A stretch of 64,000 nucleotides of DNA from JAPPOI01 sp028818055 (GTDB lineage: Bacteria; Pseudomonadota; Alphaproteobacteria; Rhodobacterales; Rhodobacteraceae). Made by a program: the position numbers and the translations under genes. The notes under the pieces are model-generated. The model did no database searches, was not told where the DNA came from, and was given only the letters and a program-made list of their open reading frames with translations. The first letter of the stretch is position 1; the number at the start of each line of letters is the position of its first letter. The stretch covers positions 1,674,001-1,738,000 of the forward strand of contig OZ253954.1 of assembly GCA_965267405.1 (NCBI GenBank). Reading direction: 5' to 3'. Shown piece by piece: positions 8,388 through 17,385 of this stretch.

Positions 8388-9530
8388 ATGAGCACAGATC
8401 CTGTTGAACTAACACAGCGTTTGGTCCGTTGCGCCTCGGTCACGCCCGAGGATGCGGGGGCCATTCCTTTACTTGAAGTCCTTCTGAAAGACGCTGGTTT
8501 CGAATGCTTCCGTGCAGATCGCGAGGGCATAGCAAACCTTGTTGCGCGCTGGGGTTCCAAAAATCATCCCAAAACAATTGGGTTCAACGGGCACACTGAT
8601 GTGGTTCCGGTTGGCGCGTTGGAAGACTGGACCGCTGATCCGTTTGGAGCGGAAATTCGCGACGGCTGGCTGTTTGGTCGCGGTGCGACCGACATGAAGT
8701 CGGGCGTGGCGGCTTTTGTTGCAGCTGCGGTTGATCTTGTTGCCGAAGCTCCGCCTGAAGGTGCAATTCTGATTACCGTCACGGGGGATGAAGAGGGTGT
8801 GGCGCTGCACGGGACACGCGCGATCCTGGATTGGATGTCCGCAAACGGGGAGACCATGTCAGCTTGCCTGGTTGGTGAACCGACATGCCCAGAAAATTTC
8901 GGTGACATGATGAAGATCGGCCGCCGCGGATCCATGACAGCTTACTTTACAGCGACCGGAGTGCAGGGGCATTCGGCATATCCGCATCGCGCGAAAAACC
9001 CGGTTTCTGCTCTGGCAAAATTGGTAAGTGAGTTGGCCGAGCATGAATTGGATTCAGGTACAGAACATTTCGATGCTTCCACTCTCGCGGTAACCACATT
9101 CGATACAGGCAATCCGGCCAACAATGTCATCCCGGCGACGTGTTCCGCGACGGTGAATATTCGGTTCAACGATGCACATACATCCACCTCACTCACGGAG
9201 TGGCTTTCAGGTTTGGCTAGTACTGTGTCGGACAATACCGGGGTTGATATCACGATGACGACACAGATTTCTGGCGAAAGCTTTTTGACACCGCCTGGAC
9301 CTTTGTCTGATCTCGTAGCGAATTCTGTTGAGGCTGAGACCGGGATCCGCCCGGCTCTGTCCACATCTGGTGGCACGTCAGATGCACGCTTTGTCAAAGA
9401 AATTTGTCCGGTGGTCGAATTCGGTTTGGTAGGCCAAACGATGCATCAAGTCGATGAACGCGTAGAAGTAGATCAGATAAACAAACTCAAAGGCGTCTAT
9501 CGGCGGATACTTGAGGGGTATTTTACGTGA
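8388..9530 (+). CDS. dapE: Succinyl-diaminopimelate desuccinylase
   Basis: 380 residues, M20 metallopeptidase family. His69 (GFNGHTD) and Asp102 (GATDMKSG) are the first zinc ligand and the bridging aspartate, and GDEEG at 133-137 holds the catalytic Glu and the next ligand. The lid/dimerisation domain spans about 180-290. It hydrolyses N-succinyl-LL-diaminopimelate to LL-diaminopimelate and succinate. The start follows AGGAGGA by four bases. Its stop overlaps the GNAT start as GTGA and that gene in turn overlaps the DUF2064 gene, giving a tight three-gene operon. Confidence 0.93.
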   Translation: MSTDPVELTQRLVRCASVTPEDAGAIPLLEVLLKDAGFECFRADREGIANLVARWGSKNHPKTIGFNGHTDVVPVGALEDWTADPFGAEIRDGWLFGRGATDMKSGVAAFVAAAVDLVAEAPPEGAILITVTGDEEGVALHGTRAILDWMSANGETMSACLVGEPTCPENFGDMMKIGRRGSMTAYFTATGVQGHSAYPHRAKNPVSALAKLVSELAEHELDSGTEHFDASTLAVTTFDTGNPANNVIPATCSATVNIRFNDAHTSTSLTEWLSGLASTVSDNTGVDITMTTQISGESFLTPPGPLSDLVANSVEAETGIRPALSTSGGTSDARFVKEICPVVEFGLVGQTMHQVDERVEVDQINKLKGVYRRILEGYFT

Positions 9531-9946
9531 CTATTGAAGCTTCAATCACTGATGATGTCGCAACATGTCATGCCATCCGAGCCGAGGTCTTTGTCGTTGA
9601 GCAAGGCATCTCGTTGGAAGAAGACATTGACGGCCTTGATGAAGAGGCAACGCACTTTTTGCTACACGTTGATGGATCAGCTGTCGGAACAGCGCGGGTT
9701 TTGGTGAGCGATGGCGTTGGCAAAGTTGGACGTGTGGCAATTTTGAAAAGCCACCGTGGTCAAGGACTGGGCAACGTGATCATGGGTGCGATTTCCGATC
9801 ATGCGCGTGACGCTGGGCTGAAAAAACTGGTTCTTGGTAGCCAGACGACAGCAACCGGTTTCTATGAAGGGCTTGGCTATGTCGCCGAGGGCGACGAGTT
9901 CATGGATGCGGGAATTCCGCACATGACGATGGTGTTGGAGCTTTGA
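9527..9946 (+). CDS. GNAT-family N-acetyltransferase
   Basis: 139 residues, GTG start overlapping the dapE stop by four bases, with GAGGGG at the right distance. The N-terminal stretch IRAEVFVVEQGISLEEDIDGLDE and the central VGRVAILKSHRGQGLGNVIM carry the typical acetyl-CoA loop (RGQGLG). Members of this ElaA-like subgroup act on unknown small molecules or amines. The link with dapE is positional only; there is no sequence reason to think it acts on diaminopimelate. Confidence 0.8.
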   Translation: MTIEASITDDVATCHAIRAEVFVVEQGISLEEDIDGLDEEATHFLLHVDGSAVGTARVLVSDGVGKVGRVAILKSHRGQGLGNVIMGAISDHARDAGLKKLVLGSQTTATGFYEGLGYVAEGDEFMDAGIPHMTMVLEL

Positions 9947-10533
9947 GGCCCGGAACCCTGGTGATCATGGTAAAGGAACCCCGTCCGGGCCGGGTAAAGA
10001 CCAGACTTGGGCGCGACATTGGAATGACGAATGCCGCTTGGTGGTTTCGTCACCAGACCAAAAAGCTGATCAGAGAGCTTCAAGACCCAAGGTGGCGTTT
10101 GGTGCTTGCGGTGTCTCCGGACAAGGAAGGGTTGGAAAGCCGCATCTGGCCGAATTCGGTTGCGCGATTCCCTCAGGGAAACGGTGATCTTGGGGCACGA
10201 ATGGGCCGGATTTTCAAAAAGTTGAAAGGTCCAACGATTATTATTGGGGCTGATATTCCGAACGTTTCCAAAGGTGATATTTCGGCGGCATTCGATGCGC
10301 TTGGGTCCTCTCGATCAGTTATTGGGCCTGCGCCTGATGGTGGGTACTGGCTTATCGGATTGAACTTGCTTGGGCCGCCTCCAAGGTCCCTGTTCGATGG
10401 TGTTCGCTGGTCCACAAAATTTGCGCGTCAGGACACAAAGAAGGGCCTGCCGCATCCGATTTCCGAAGTTTCCAAGAAACGCGACGTGGACTCTATTGAT
10501 GATCTTGCAGCGCTGAAACACGCTTTCGGATGA
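9943..10533 (+). CDS. DUF2064 (TIGR04282) glycosyltransferase-like protein
   Basis: 196 residues. The opening TLVIMVKEPRPGRVKTRL is the nucleotide-sugar binding start of the TIGR04282 family, with IIIGADIPN as the DxD-like metal site and APDGGYWLIGL as the conserved follow-up motif. The start is taken as TTG 9943, overlapping the upstream stop, because the first beta strand begins at residue 4; the first ATG (9967) would remove it. Family members are named arsenosugar synthesis glycosyltransferases, but no ars gene is present here, so the substrate stays open. Confidence 0.75.
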   Translation: MRPGTLVIMVKEPRPGRVKTRLGRDIGMTNAAWWFRHQTKKLIRELQDPRWRLVLAVSPDKEGLESRIWPNSVARFPQGNGDLGARMGRIFKKLKGPTIIIGADIPNVSKGDISAAFDALGSSRSVIGPAPDGGYWLIGLNLLGPPPRSLFDGVRWSTKFARQDTKKGLPHPISEVSKKRDVDSIDDLAALKHAFG

Positions 10534-10564
10534 CGCCGCTCGCATGACGTGTTAGCGGACGAGA

Positions 10565-12808
10565 ATGGCGCGCATTCCATCCAAGGATGAGATACTCGAT
10601 TGGATCTCGAACAATCCCACGCTCACTTCGAAGCGGGATATTGCCAAGGCGTTTGGGATCAAGGGGTCTGACAGGATCGACCTAAAACGGCTGCTGAAAG
10701 AATTAGAGGCCGAGGGTCACCTTGAAAAACGCCGCAAAACCTATCGTGATCCTGAAAAGCTTCCTCCGGTCTCGGTACTTTCAGTCGTTGGACCGACGAA
10801 CGACGGAGATCTGATCGCGCGTCCATTGGAATGGCAGGGCGATGGTCCTGAGCCACAGATATTAATCATCCCACGTGCATCTGATCCCGCTCTGGGCGAG
10901 GGCGACCGCATTTTGGCCCGCCTGACCGAGGTTAAGGATGAAACTCACGCCTACGAGGCGCGATTAATTCGGCGGATTGGTACGAATCCGCGTAAAATTC
11001 TTGGCGTTTTCCGAAAGGGTGCCGAAGGTGGCCGCATCGTGCCCATCGACAAGGGAACCGACAAAGAGTGGCAGGTCCCGTCGGGGGCCGTTTTTGGCGC
11101 AAAAGACGGCGAGTTGGTTGAAGCTGAACTGGCCGGACCTAAAGTTCGCATGGGTCTTCCACGTGCAAAAATCGTCTCGAGGCTTGGTGATCCAAGTGCG
11201 CCTAAGGCAGTGTCTCTGATTGCCATCCATCAACACGGGATTCCCGACGACTTTTCCGACGAAGTGATCGCCGAAGCTGACGCAATGACGCCTGCGAAAC
11301 TGGGCGGCCGACTTGATTTGCAGGAAATGCCGCTGATCACAATTGATCCAGCTGATGCGCGCGATCACGATGATGCCGTTTGGGCGAAACCCGATGAGGA
11401 TCCGAAGAACCCCGGCGGATTCGTGATCTGGGTCGCTATTGCTGACGTTGCCCATTACGTAACGCCGGGATCAGAACTTGACCGCGAGGCCCGTCGACGT
11501 GGCAACTCGACCTATTTTCCCGACCGGGTTGTTCCCATGCTACCTGATCGGCTCTCAGGAGACCTGTGCTCACTTCACGAGGGCGTCTCGCGTGCTTGTA
11601 TGGCCGCAGAGATTACAATCGACAGCGAAGGTGAGATGGTCTCGTACGAATTTCATCGCGCACTGATGAAATCAAAAGCGTCTTTGAACTACGAGGAAGT
11701 TCAGGCCGCCATGGATGGAAATCCATCAGAGCGAACCGACGCCTTAATGGAGTCTGTGATCCGTCCGCTCTACGCTGCATATGGCGCGTTGATGAAAGCA
11801 CGATCCCGGCGACAGCCTTTGGAGCTTGACCTGCCAGAGCGGCAAATCGTTCTAAACGACGCAGGTCGGGTGACGTCCGTTGCTTTCAAGGATCGGCTGG
11901 ATGCTCATCGGCTGATCGAAGAATTTATGGTGCTGGCCAACGTTGCAGCAGCGAAGGCGTTGATCAAAAAGAAGCAGGAACTTCTTTTCCGCATCCACGA
12001 AGAGCCTGCGCCAGAAAAATTGGATGCGCTGCGGGAAATTGTGCAGGCCGCCGGGCTGAGTCTGGCAAAAGGACAGGTCCTGAAGACGTCACATATTAAT
12101 CGTATGTTGGCTGCTGCCGAAGCATCTGATGACGCTGAACTTATCAACATGGCGACATTGCGAGCGATGACCCAAGCCTACTACTCGCGCTCGAATTTTG
12201 GGCATTTTGGATTGGCACTGAAGTCTTATGCCCATTTCACGTCACCAATTCGTCGCTATGCGGATTTGGTCGTGCATCGCGCGCTCATCTCGGCGTTCGG
12301 GTTTGGAGATGATGGGCTGACACCGGGCGAAATCGAACAGCTCGAGCAAACCGGTACGCACATTTCCGAGACCGAAAGACGTTCGATGGTCGCAGAGCGT
12401 GATACCACCGACCGCTATCTCGCGGCATATCTTTCCGAGCGCGTTAGCACGGAACTGTCGGGGCGAATATCCGGGGTCCAGAAGTTTGGTGCATTTGTAA
12501 AGTTGGACGATAGCGGTGCGGATGGCTTGATCCCCATTCGATCTATTGGCCGCGAATTCTTCTTGTTTGATAGGGAAGCACAAACGCTGGTTGGATCAGA
12601 GACCGGACTATCCATCGAATTGGGACGACGCGTAGTTGTTCGATTGTCCGATGTTGTTCCGGTAACCGGCGGCATTGAACTTGAGCTTGTATCGCTTGAC
12701 GGGAAGTCTATCCCGCGTGCGGCGCCGGGGCGCGCAGGAAAGCCTGCTCGGAAAAAGGCGAAGAAAACTGCGCGCGCAAAGCGAAAGGTGTCACGCCGAC
12801 GCCGGTAG
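10565..12808 (+). CDS. rnr: Ribonuclease R
   Basis: 747 residues. An N-terminal winged helix (about 1-60) precedes cold-shock domains, then the RNB catalytic core containing ITIDPADARDHDDAV, whose aspartates bind the catalytic magnesium. The S1 domain (LSGRISGVQKFGAFVKLDD) starts about 110 residues from the end, followed by a Lys/Arg-rich tail. It is a processive 3'-5' exoribonuclease that digests structured RNA in mRNA decay and rRNA/tmRNA quality control. The gene stands alone, 31 bases after the DUF2064 gene, and ends one base before the convergent zinc-ribbon gene. Confidence 0.95.
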   Translation: MARIPSKDEILDWISNNPTLTSKRDIAKAFGIKGSDRIDLKRLLKELEAEGHLEKRRKTYRDPEKLPPVSVLSVVGPTNDGDLIARPLEWQGDGPEPQILIIPRASDPALGEGDRILARLTEVKDETHAYEARLIRRIGTNPRKILGVFRKGAEGGRIVPIDKGTDKEWQVPSGAVFGAKDGELVEAELAGPKVRMGLPRAKIVSRLGDPSAPKAVSLIAIHQHGIPDDFSDEVIAEADAMTPAKLGGRLDLQEMPLITIDPADARDHDDAVWAKPDEDPKNPGGFVIWVAIADVAHYVTPGSELDREARRRGNSTYFPDRVVPMLPDRLSGDLCSLHEGVSRACMAAEITIDSEGEMVSYEFHRALMKSKASLNYEEVQAAMDGNPSERTDALMESVIRPLYAAYGALMKARSRRQPLELDLPERQIVLNDAGRVTSVAFKDRLDAHRLIEEFMVLANVAAAKALIKKKQELLFRIHEEPAPEKLDALREIVQAAGLSLAKGQVLKTSHINRMLAAAEASDDAELINMATLRAMTQAYYSRSNFGHFGLALKSYAHFTSPIRRYADLVVHRALISAFGFGDDGLTPGEIEQLEQTGTHISETERRSMVAERDTTDRYLAAYLSERVSTELSGRISGVQKFGAFVKLDDSGADGLIPIRSIGREFFLFDREAQTLVGSETGLSIELGRRVVVRLSDVVPVTGGIELELVSLDGKSIPRAAPGRAGKPARKKAKKTARAKRKVSRRRR

Positions 12809-12809
12809 A

Positions 12810-13895
12810 TCAGCTACTGGGCGAAGTCGAAGCCAGAAAGCCGTCCAGTACGTCACGCGCCGAATTTGCAATATCGATGTATGCTAATAGCGGACCCTCT
12901 GCGGCCGGCACAGCGGCGGCGATGTTTGGAGCGTATGCATAGGCCAGAACCATGATGGCCGCGATGACGACGACCGACAAAAAGCCCACACGGAATCCGC
13001 GTCTGTTGCGGGCCTCGGCCTCTGGTGTAGGCGCAGCTTCGGGAGACGAACCTGGCTTAAGGCTGGAGTTGATTTCTTCAATGTCGGGCAGCAAGTCACG
13101 CCGAGGCGCGCGATAATCTTCCTGCTTCGTTTCCTCGATTGGTGCATCATCTTCACTTTTCATCCGCGCCATGCGGGCGCGAAGGGCGCGTGAAGGCGTG
13201 TTGCGGTCGCGGTGATCTTCAAGATTGAACTCACTTTGGGTTTCAATCGTCGAAGGGTTATCTTTGCGACGCTGATCGATTTCGCGTTGAGCCTCTTCTT
13301 TCAGAAGATCCATTGCGGCCACGTCGACGGGCCGGCGAACTGGGCGTGCCGCAACCACTGGCGTTTCGTCGAACTCTTCTTCCGGCTCGTCTTCTTGGGG
13401 TTCGTCGGTTTCTGGAATATCTTCTGGCTCTGGCTCAAATTCTGCTTCGTCTGACTGGGAATCCTCGTCGGACCTGGACGCGAAGCTCTCCTTTTCCGCA
13501 ATCTCAGGTTCTGAGGCATCGCTTTCTGCAACAGCGACTTCAGGTTCAGGCTCGGCAGCGCCTGCCTTCGAAGAATTTTCGTCCGGCCAATCCCAATTCT
13601 CTTCTTCCTCGGATCTGGCCGGTTCGCTCTCGCGCTCAAAAGTAGGCTCGTCCACATCGGCAAATCGGTTCTGCCAATCATCTCCTTCATCCGCGTCTTC
13701 GGAGACTTCGACAGGCGCCGGATCGTCCTCGACTCCAAGGTCAGGCGCGACCGGAGCGGCAATTTCCGCGGTCGCCTCAGGAAGTTCGAACCAAGTGTTT
13801 CCGCAATTCGAACACTGTACGTCGCGCCCCTCCTCAGGGATCAGACTACCGTCGACCTCGTATTGAGCACTGCAATTTGGACATATCAGCCGCAT
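12810..13895 (-). CDS. MJ0042-type zinc-ribbon membrane protein
   Basis: 361 residues from ATG 13895. MRLICPNCSAQYEVDG and VQCSNCGNTWF form a CxxC...CxxC zinc ribbon of the MJ0042 type in the first 40 residues. A long, strongly acidic, low-complexity region follows (about 50-260, rich in Glu, Pro, Asp), then one transmembrane segment VGFLSVVVIAAIMVLAYAY near residue 315 and a short C-terminal tail. The topology suggests a cytoplasmic ribbon tethered to the inner membrane. Function is unknown; the gene is divergent from ftsE-ftsX, as is common in this group, and may relate to envelope growth. Confidence 0.75.
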   Translation of the reverse strand: MRLICPNCSAQYEVDGSLIPEEGRDVQCSNCGNTWFELPEATAEIAAPVAPDLGVEDDPAPVEVSEDADEGDDWQNRFADVDEPTFERESEPARSEEEENWDWPDENSSKAGAAEPEPEVAVAESDASEPEIAEKESFASRSDEDSQSDEAEFEPEPEDIPETDEPQEDEPEEEFDETPVVAARPVRRPVDVAAMDLLKEEAQREIDQRRKDNPSTIETQSEFNLEDHRDRNTPSRALRARMARMKSEDDAPIEETKQEDYRAPRRDLLPDIEEINSSLKPGSSPEAAPTPEAEARNRRGFRVGFLSVVVIAAIMVLAYAYAPNIAAAVPAAEGPLLAYIDIANSARDVLDGFLASTSPSS

Positions 13896-14036
13896 GGACG
13901 GTCCTCTGTATTCGTTCTGCCCCAAAAATCGCCGGACTGAATCCGGTCGTCGTTTCGGGCTATTTACCACTTTCCGCCGGGTTCTCAAAGCGTCGACATT
14001 GCACGCCAACGCAGCATGAGGCAAAAGCGTCGCGGT

Positions 14037-14729
14037 ATGACCGATACAGGCGCAATCGAACTTTACTCCGTAGCCATGGATTATGGCGGACGTACGCTAT
14101 TTCGCGACGTAACTTTCGCGCTGAAACCGGGCAGCTTCCATTTTCTGACCGGACCTTCTGGGGCGGGGAAAACTACATTAATCAAACTGTGTTACGGCGA
14201 GCTAACGGCCAGCGAAGGCAGGGTGCTCGCTTTTGGCGAAGACACGACCCACATGGATCGAGATGCAATTGCGCAGATGCGTCGCCGGATTGGTGTTGTG
14301 CATCAGGATTGTCGGTTCATTGATCACCTGAGCGTGGCAGAGAATGTGCTGTTGCCGATCAGCGTTACCGGCCAAGCACCCAGCGATGCAGAGGCAAACT
14401 TGGCAGAATTGATGGGGTGGGTTGGTCTGGAAAGCCTCAGCAACCATTTGCCGCCTGAGTTGTCTGGCGGAGAACGCCAACGGGCCGCGCTGGCGCGAGC
14501 TGTCATCATGTCGCCAGATGTTGTGCTTGCTGACGAACCCACGGGGAATGTGGATTGGGAGATGTCATTGCGCATCCTGAGTTTGCTCATTGAACTGAAT
14601 AAACTTGGAAAAACCATTCTTTGCGCGACACACGATATGTCTTTGATCCGACAGGCAAAATCCCGTGTTTCGGCACGTGTTCTCCGCTTGAGAGATGGGC
14701 GCGTTGAGCTTGCGGGGGCAGAGCTTTGA
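14037..14729 (+). CDS. ftsE: Cell division ATP-binding protein FtsE
   Basis: 230 residues from ATG 14037 (MTDTGAIELY). Walker A GPSGAGKT is at 39-46, the ABC signature is LSGGERQRAALARA and Walker B is VVLADEPTG. With FtsX it forms the type VII ABC complex that couples ATP hydrolysis to periplasmic septal peptidoglycan hydrolases. The stop overlaps the ftsX start (TTGA), so the two are coupled. An upstream in-frame ATG at 14016 would add seven residues without similarity. Confidence 0.92.
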   Translation: MTDTGAIELYSVAMDYGGRTLFRDVTFALKPGSFHFLTGPSGAGKTTLIKLCYGELTASEGRVLAFGEDTTHMDRDAIAQMRRRIGVVHQDCRFIDHLSVAENVLLPISVTGQAPSDAEANLAELMGWVGLESLSNHLPPELSGGERQRAALARAVIMSPDVVLADEPTGNVDWEMSLRILSLLIELNKLGKTILCATHDMSLIRQAKSRVSARVLRLRDGRVELAGAEL

Positions 14730-15616
14730 AGTTTCTTCTGGATCTCTTACGCGGTGACAGCAGCGCCGAAAAGGTGGTTCCACCGACTGGATTCACTGCC
14801 AATCTTACTTTGATTGCCTCGGGTGCCATGGCCTTTCTTGCGGTGTTCATATTAGCGCTTGGCTTGAGCGCCGGTCGACAAGCTGACGTTTGGGAAGACG
14901 CATTGGCGCAGACGGGTACGGTTCGAATTTCTGCTCCTGCTGATACATTGGACGCTCAAGTCACCAGAGTTCTGGAGATACTTTCGCAGACCCCAGGTGT
15001 CGGTGGAACACGTCGAATACCAAACGAGGAACAGGCAGAGCTACTGGCGCCTTGGTTTGGCGATGATCTACCAATTGATGCACTTCTACTTCCGGCGTTG
15101 ATCGAAGTGGAATTCGAAGGTGGTGGGCCTGATATGGTTGGACTGAAGCAGCGGCTAGTTGCTGAAGCTCCGGCGGCGGTTCTGGATGACCATGACCGTT
15201 GGAGAGCTCCGATGGTGAACGCAGCAAATGGGTTGCGGCGTCTGGCCAATTTGTCACTTGGATTGATCGCGATTGTCACCGCAGTGACAATTGCCCTGGC
15301 TGCATCAGCTGCCTTGGCCGCCAACGGACAGGTCATTGATGTGTTGCGACTGGTTGGGGCCGAAGACCGCTTCATCACCCGCGCCTTTGTCCGGCGCTTT
15401 ACATTACGCGCAGCAGGCGGAGCCGCGATGGGTGCTTTGATTGCATTGGTGCTTGTTGTTCTTGTTCCAAACGTTGCGGATGTTGCCGTGACCTCGGACT
15501 TTGGCTTTCGCGGGCTGAACTGGATCTGGCCGATCATGGTGCCAGTCGCAGCAGCGGTTATTGCATTCTTTGCAACTCGTTTTGCTGCATTCCGTCGTTT
15601 GTCGGAGGTGTCGTGA
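14726..15616 (+). CDS. ftsX: Cell division protein FtsX
   Basis: 296 residues, TTG start at 14726 overlapping the ftsE stop. One transmembrane helix near residues 29-48 is followed by a periplasmic loop of about 120 residues (VRISAPADTLDAQVTRVLEI onwards), then three helices around 175-200, 225-247 and 255-280, the FtsX permease layout. Cytosolic ends are short. It transmits FtsE ATPase cycles to the cell wall hydrolase system. The stop overlaps the following acyltransferase start, extending the coupled operon. Confidence 0.9.
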   Translation: MKFLLDLLRGDSSAEKVVPPTGFTANLTLIASGAMAFLAVFILALGLSAGRQADVWEDALAQTGTVRISAPADTLDAQVTRVLEILSQTPGVGGTRRIPNEEQAELLAPWFGDDLPIDALLLPALIEVEFEGGGPDMVGLKQRLVAEAPAAVLDDHDRWRAPMVNAANGLRRLANLSLGLIAIVTAVTIALAASAALAANGQVIDVLRLVGAEDRFITRAFVRRFTLRAAGGAAMGALIALVLVVLVPNVADVAVTSDFGFRGLNWIWPIMVPVAAAVIAFFATRFAAFRRLSEVS

Positions 15617-16347
15617 TGGTAGTGTTCCAGTTTGTCCGGTCGCTGGTCTTTAACCTTTTCATTTATGTGATGATGGCGGTTTATGCCGTGATCTTTACTC
15701 CGTTTGCGATCTTCAGCACGGCTTGGGCAGTACGCGCGTGTCATGCATGGTGCCAGTTGGTGATTTGGTCGGCAAAATGGATGATCGGCCTAAGTGTCGA
15801 TATTCGAGGAACGCCACCTACCGATGAGGTGATGGTTGCCGCTAAACATCAGTCGTTTCTGGATATCATTGTCATTTATTCAGCCATTCCCCGTGGCAAG
15901 TTCATCATGAAGCGCGAGCTGATGTATGCCCCGATCTTGGGACAATACGCGTTGAAAATTGGTTGTGTGCCAGTGGATAGGGGCAAACGCGGGCAGGCCG
16001 TTCGGAAAATGAAAGAAGATGTCGCGAAGGGCTTGGCCGATCCCGGCCAGCTTGTCATTTATCCGCAAGGCACGCGCGTGGCACCAGACGCCAAGGTCCC
16101 GTATAAGGTCGGCACTGGCATCCTTTACGAGCAACTTGGTCAGCCTTGTGTGCCGGTTGCTACCAATATTGGACATTTCTGGCCCAAGCGTGGCGTGCTT
16201 CGAAAGCCAGGCGTTGCGGTAGTTGAATTCTTGCCGCGAATTGAGCCGGGGCTATCGGTCAAGGATTTCATGGAACGACTGGAAACCGATATCGAGACCA
16301 CTTCGGACAGACTTCTGGCCGAGGCACGTTTCGGCAAGAGCGATTGA
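15616..16347 (+). CDS. 1-acyl-sn-glycerol-3-phosphate acyltransferase family
   Basis: 243 residues from ATG 15616; a GTG three bases earlier overlaps the ftsX stop but sits too close to the GGAGG site. HQSFLD at 78-83 is the catalytic HX4D box and YPQGTR at 149-154 corresponds to the FPEGTR phosphate-binding motif, with Gln in place of Glu. One or two N-terminal hydrophobic segments anchor it in the inner membrane. The expected role is acylation of lysophosphatidic acid to phosphatidic acid. Translational coupling to ftsEX ties lipid supply to the division operon, though other acyl acceptors are possible. Confidence 0.82.
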   Translation: MVVFQFVRSLVFNLFIYVMMAVYAVIFTPFAIFSTAWAVRACHAWCQLVIWSAKWMIGLSVDIRGTPPTDEVMVAAKHQSFLDIIVIYSAIPRGKFIMKRELMYAPILGQYALKIGCVPVDRGKRGQAVRKMKEDVAKGLADPGQLVIYPQGTRVAPDAKVPYKVGTGILYEQLGQPCVPVATNIGHFWPKRGVLRKPGVAVVEFLPRIEPGLSVKDFMERLETDIETTSDRLLAEARFGKSD

Positions 16348-16422
16348 TCCGATTTCCCCACATCTTGCCCTGAACCGGCAACACAGCCATATATCGTCCT
16401 GACCAACTAAGGAAATGCAGCA

Positions 16423-17385
16423 ATGCAAAACTACCTCGAGTTCGAAAAACCTCTGGCCGAAATCGAAGGCAAAGCGGAAGAGCTTCGGGCGATGGCCCGT
16501 GCGAACGAAGAGATGGACGTCGAGAAAGAAGCACAGGCGCTGGATAAGAAAGCGGCGGCTATGCTCAAAGATCTGTACAAAGATCTAACGCCTTGGCGTA
16601 AGTGTCAGGTGGCCCGCCATCCGGATCGCCCGCATTGCAAAGACTATATCGAAGAGCTGTTTACGGAATACACTCCGCTGGCCGGCGATCGGAATTTTGC
16701 TGATGATCATGCAGTCATGGGTGGCTTGGCGCGATTGAATGACCAGCCGGTCATGGTGATTGGACACGAAAAAGGTCACGACACGAATTCGCGGATCGAA
16801 CGCAATTTCGGCATGGCTCGGCCTGAAGGCTACCGAAAGGCCATCCGGTTGATGGATCTGGCGGACCGATTCAACGTTCCCGTCATCACATTGGTAGATA
16901 CACCAGGCGCGTATCCCGGCAAGGGTGCCGAAGAACGCGGTCAATCTGAGGCGATTGCCCGGTCCACGGAAAAATGCCTTCAGCTTGGTGTTCCGCTTGT
17001 AAGTGTGGTGATTGGAGAAGGTGGTTCGGGTGGTGCGGTTGCATTCGCGACAGCCAATCGGGTCGCGATGCTTGAGCATTCAATCTACTCAGTGATTTCA
17101 CCCGAAGGCTGCGCATCCATCCTTTGGAAAGACGCTGAAAAGATGCGCGAGGCCGCTGAGGCTCTCAGACTGACAGCTCAGGATCTTCATAAGCTTGGTG
17201 TAATTGACCGGATCATTGCCGAACCATCAGGCGGAGCGCAAAGAGACCGAGACGCCACCATACGGTCAGTTGGCCTTTGCATCGAAGACATCCTACAACA
17301 GCTTTCCAGTCTGTCGCGCGAAGAGATCCTTGCTCAACGACGCCGAAAGTTTCTCGATATCGGCTCTAAAGGTCTCGCGGCTTAA
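16423..17385 (+). CDS. accA: Acetyl-CoA carboxylase carboxyltransferase subunit alpha
   Basis: 320 residues, full family length. The N-terminal helical region (MQNYLEFEKPLAEIEGKAEE) leads into the crotonase-fold carboxyltransferase core, with VITLVDTPGAYPG and SVVIGEGGSGGAVAFA forming the oxyanion region. With AccD it transfers CO2 from carboxybiotin to acetyl-CoA, making malonyl-CoA for fatty acid synthesis. AAGGAAATG precedes the start. Its stop codon (TAA) overlaps that of the convergent antiporter gene within four bases. Confidence 0.95.
   Translation: MQNYLEFEKPLAEIEGKAEELRAMARANEEMDVEKEAQALDKKAAAMLKDLYKDLTPWRKCQVARHPDRPHCKDYIEELFTEYTPLAGDRNFADDHAVMGGLARLNDQPVMVIGHEKGHDTNSRIERNFGMARPEGYRKAIRLMDLADRFNVPVITLVDTPGAYPGKGAEERGQSEAIARSTEKCLQLGVPLVSVVIGEGGSGGAVAFATANRVAMLEHSIYSVISPEGCASILWKDAEKMREAAEALRLTAQDLHKLGVIDRIIAEPSGGAQRDRDATIRSVGLCIEDILQQLSSLSREEILAQRRRKFLDIGSKGLAA

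Noticed and set aside
14956..15744. Long open frame antisense to ftsX (262 codons)
   Set aside because: Its translation is rich in Ser, Arg, Ala and Thr with no domain pattern, and ftsX is unambiguous.
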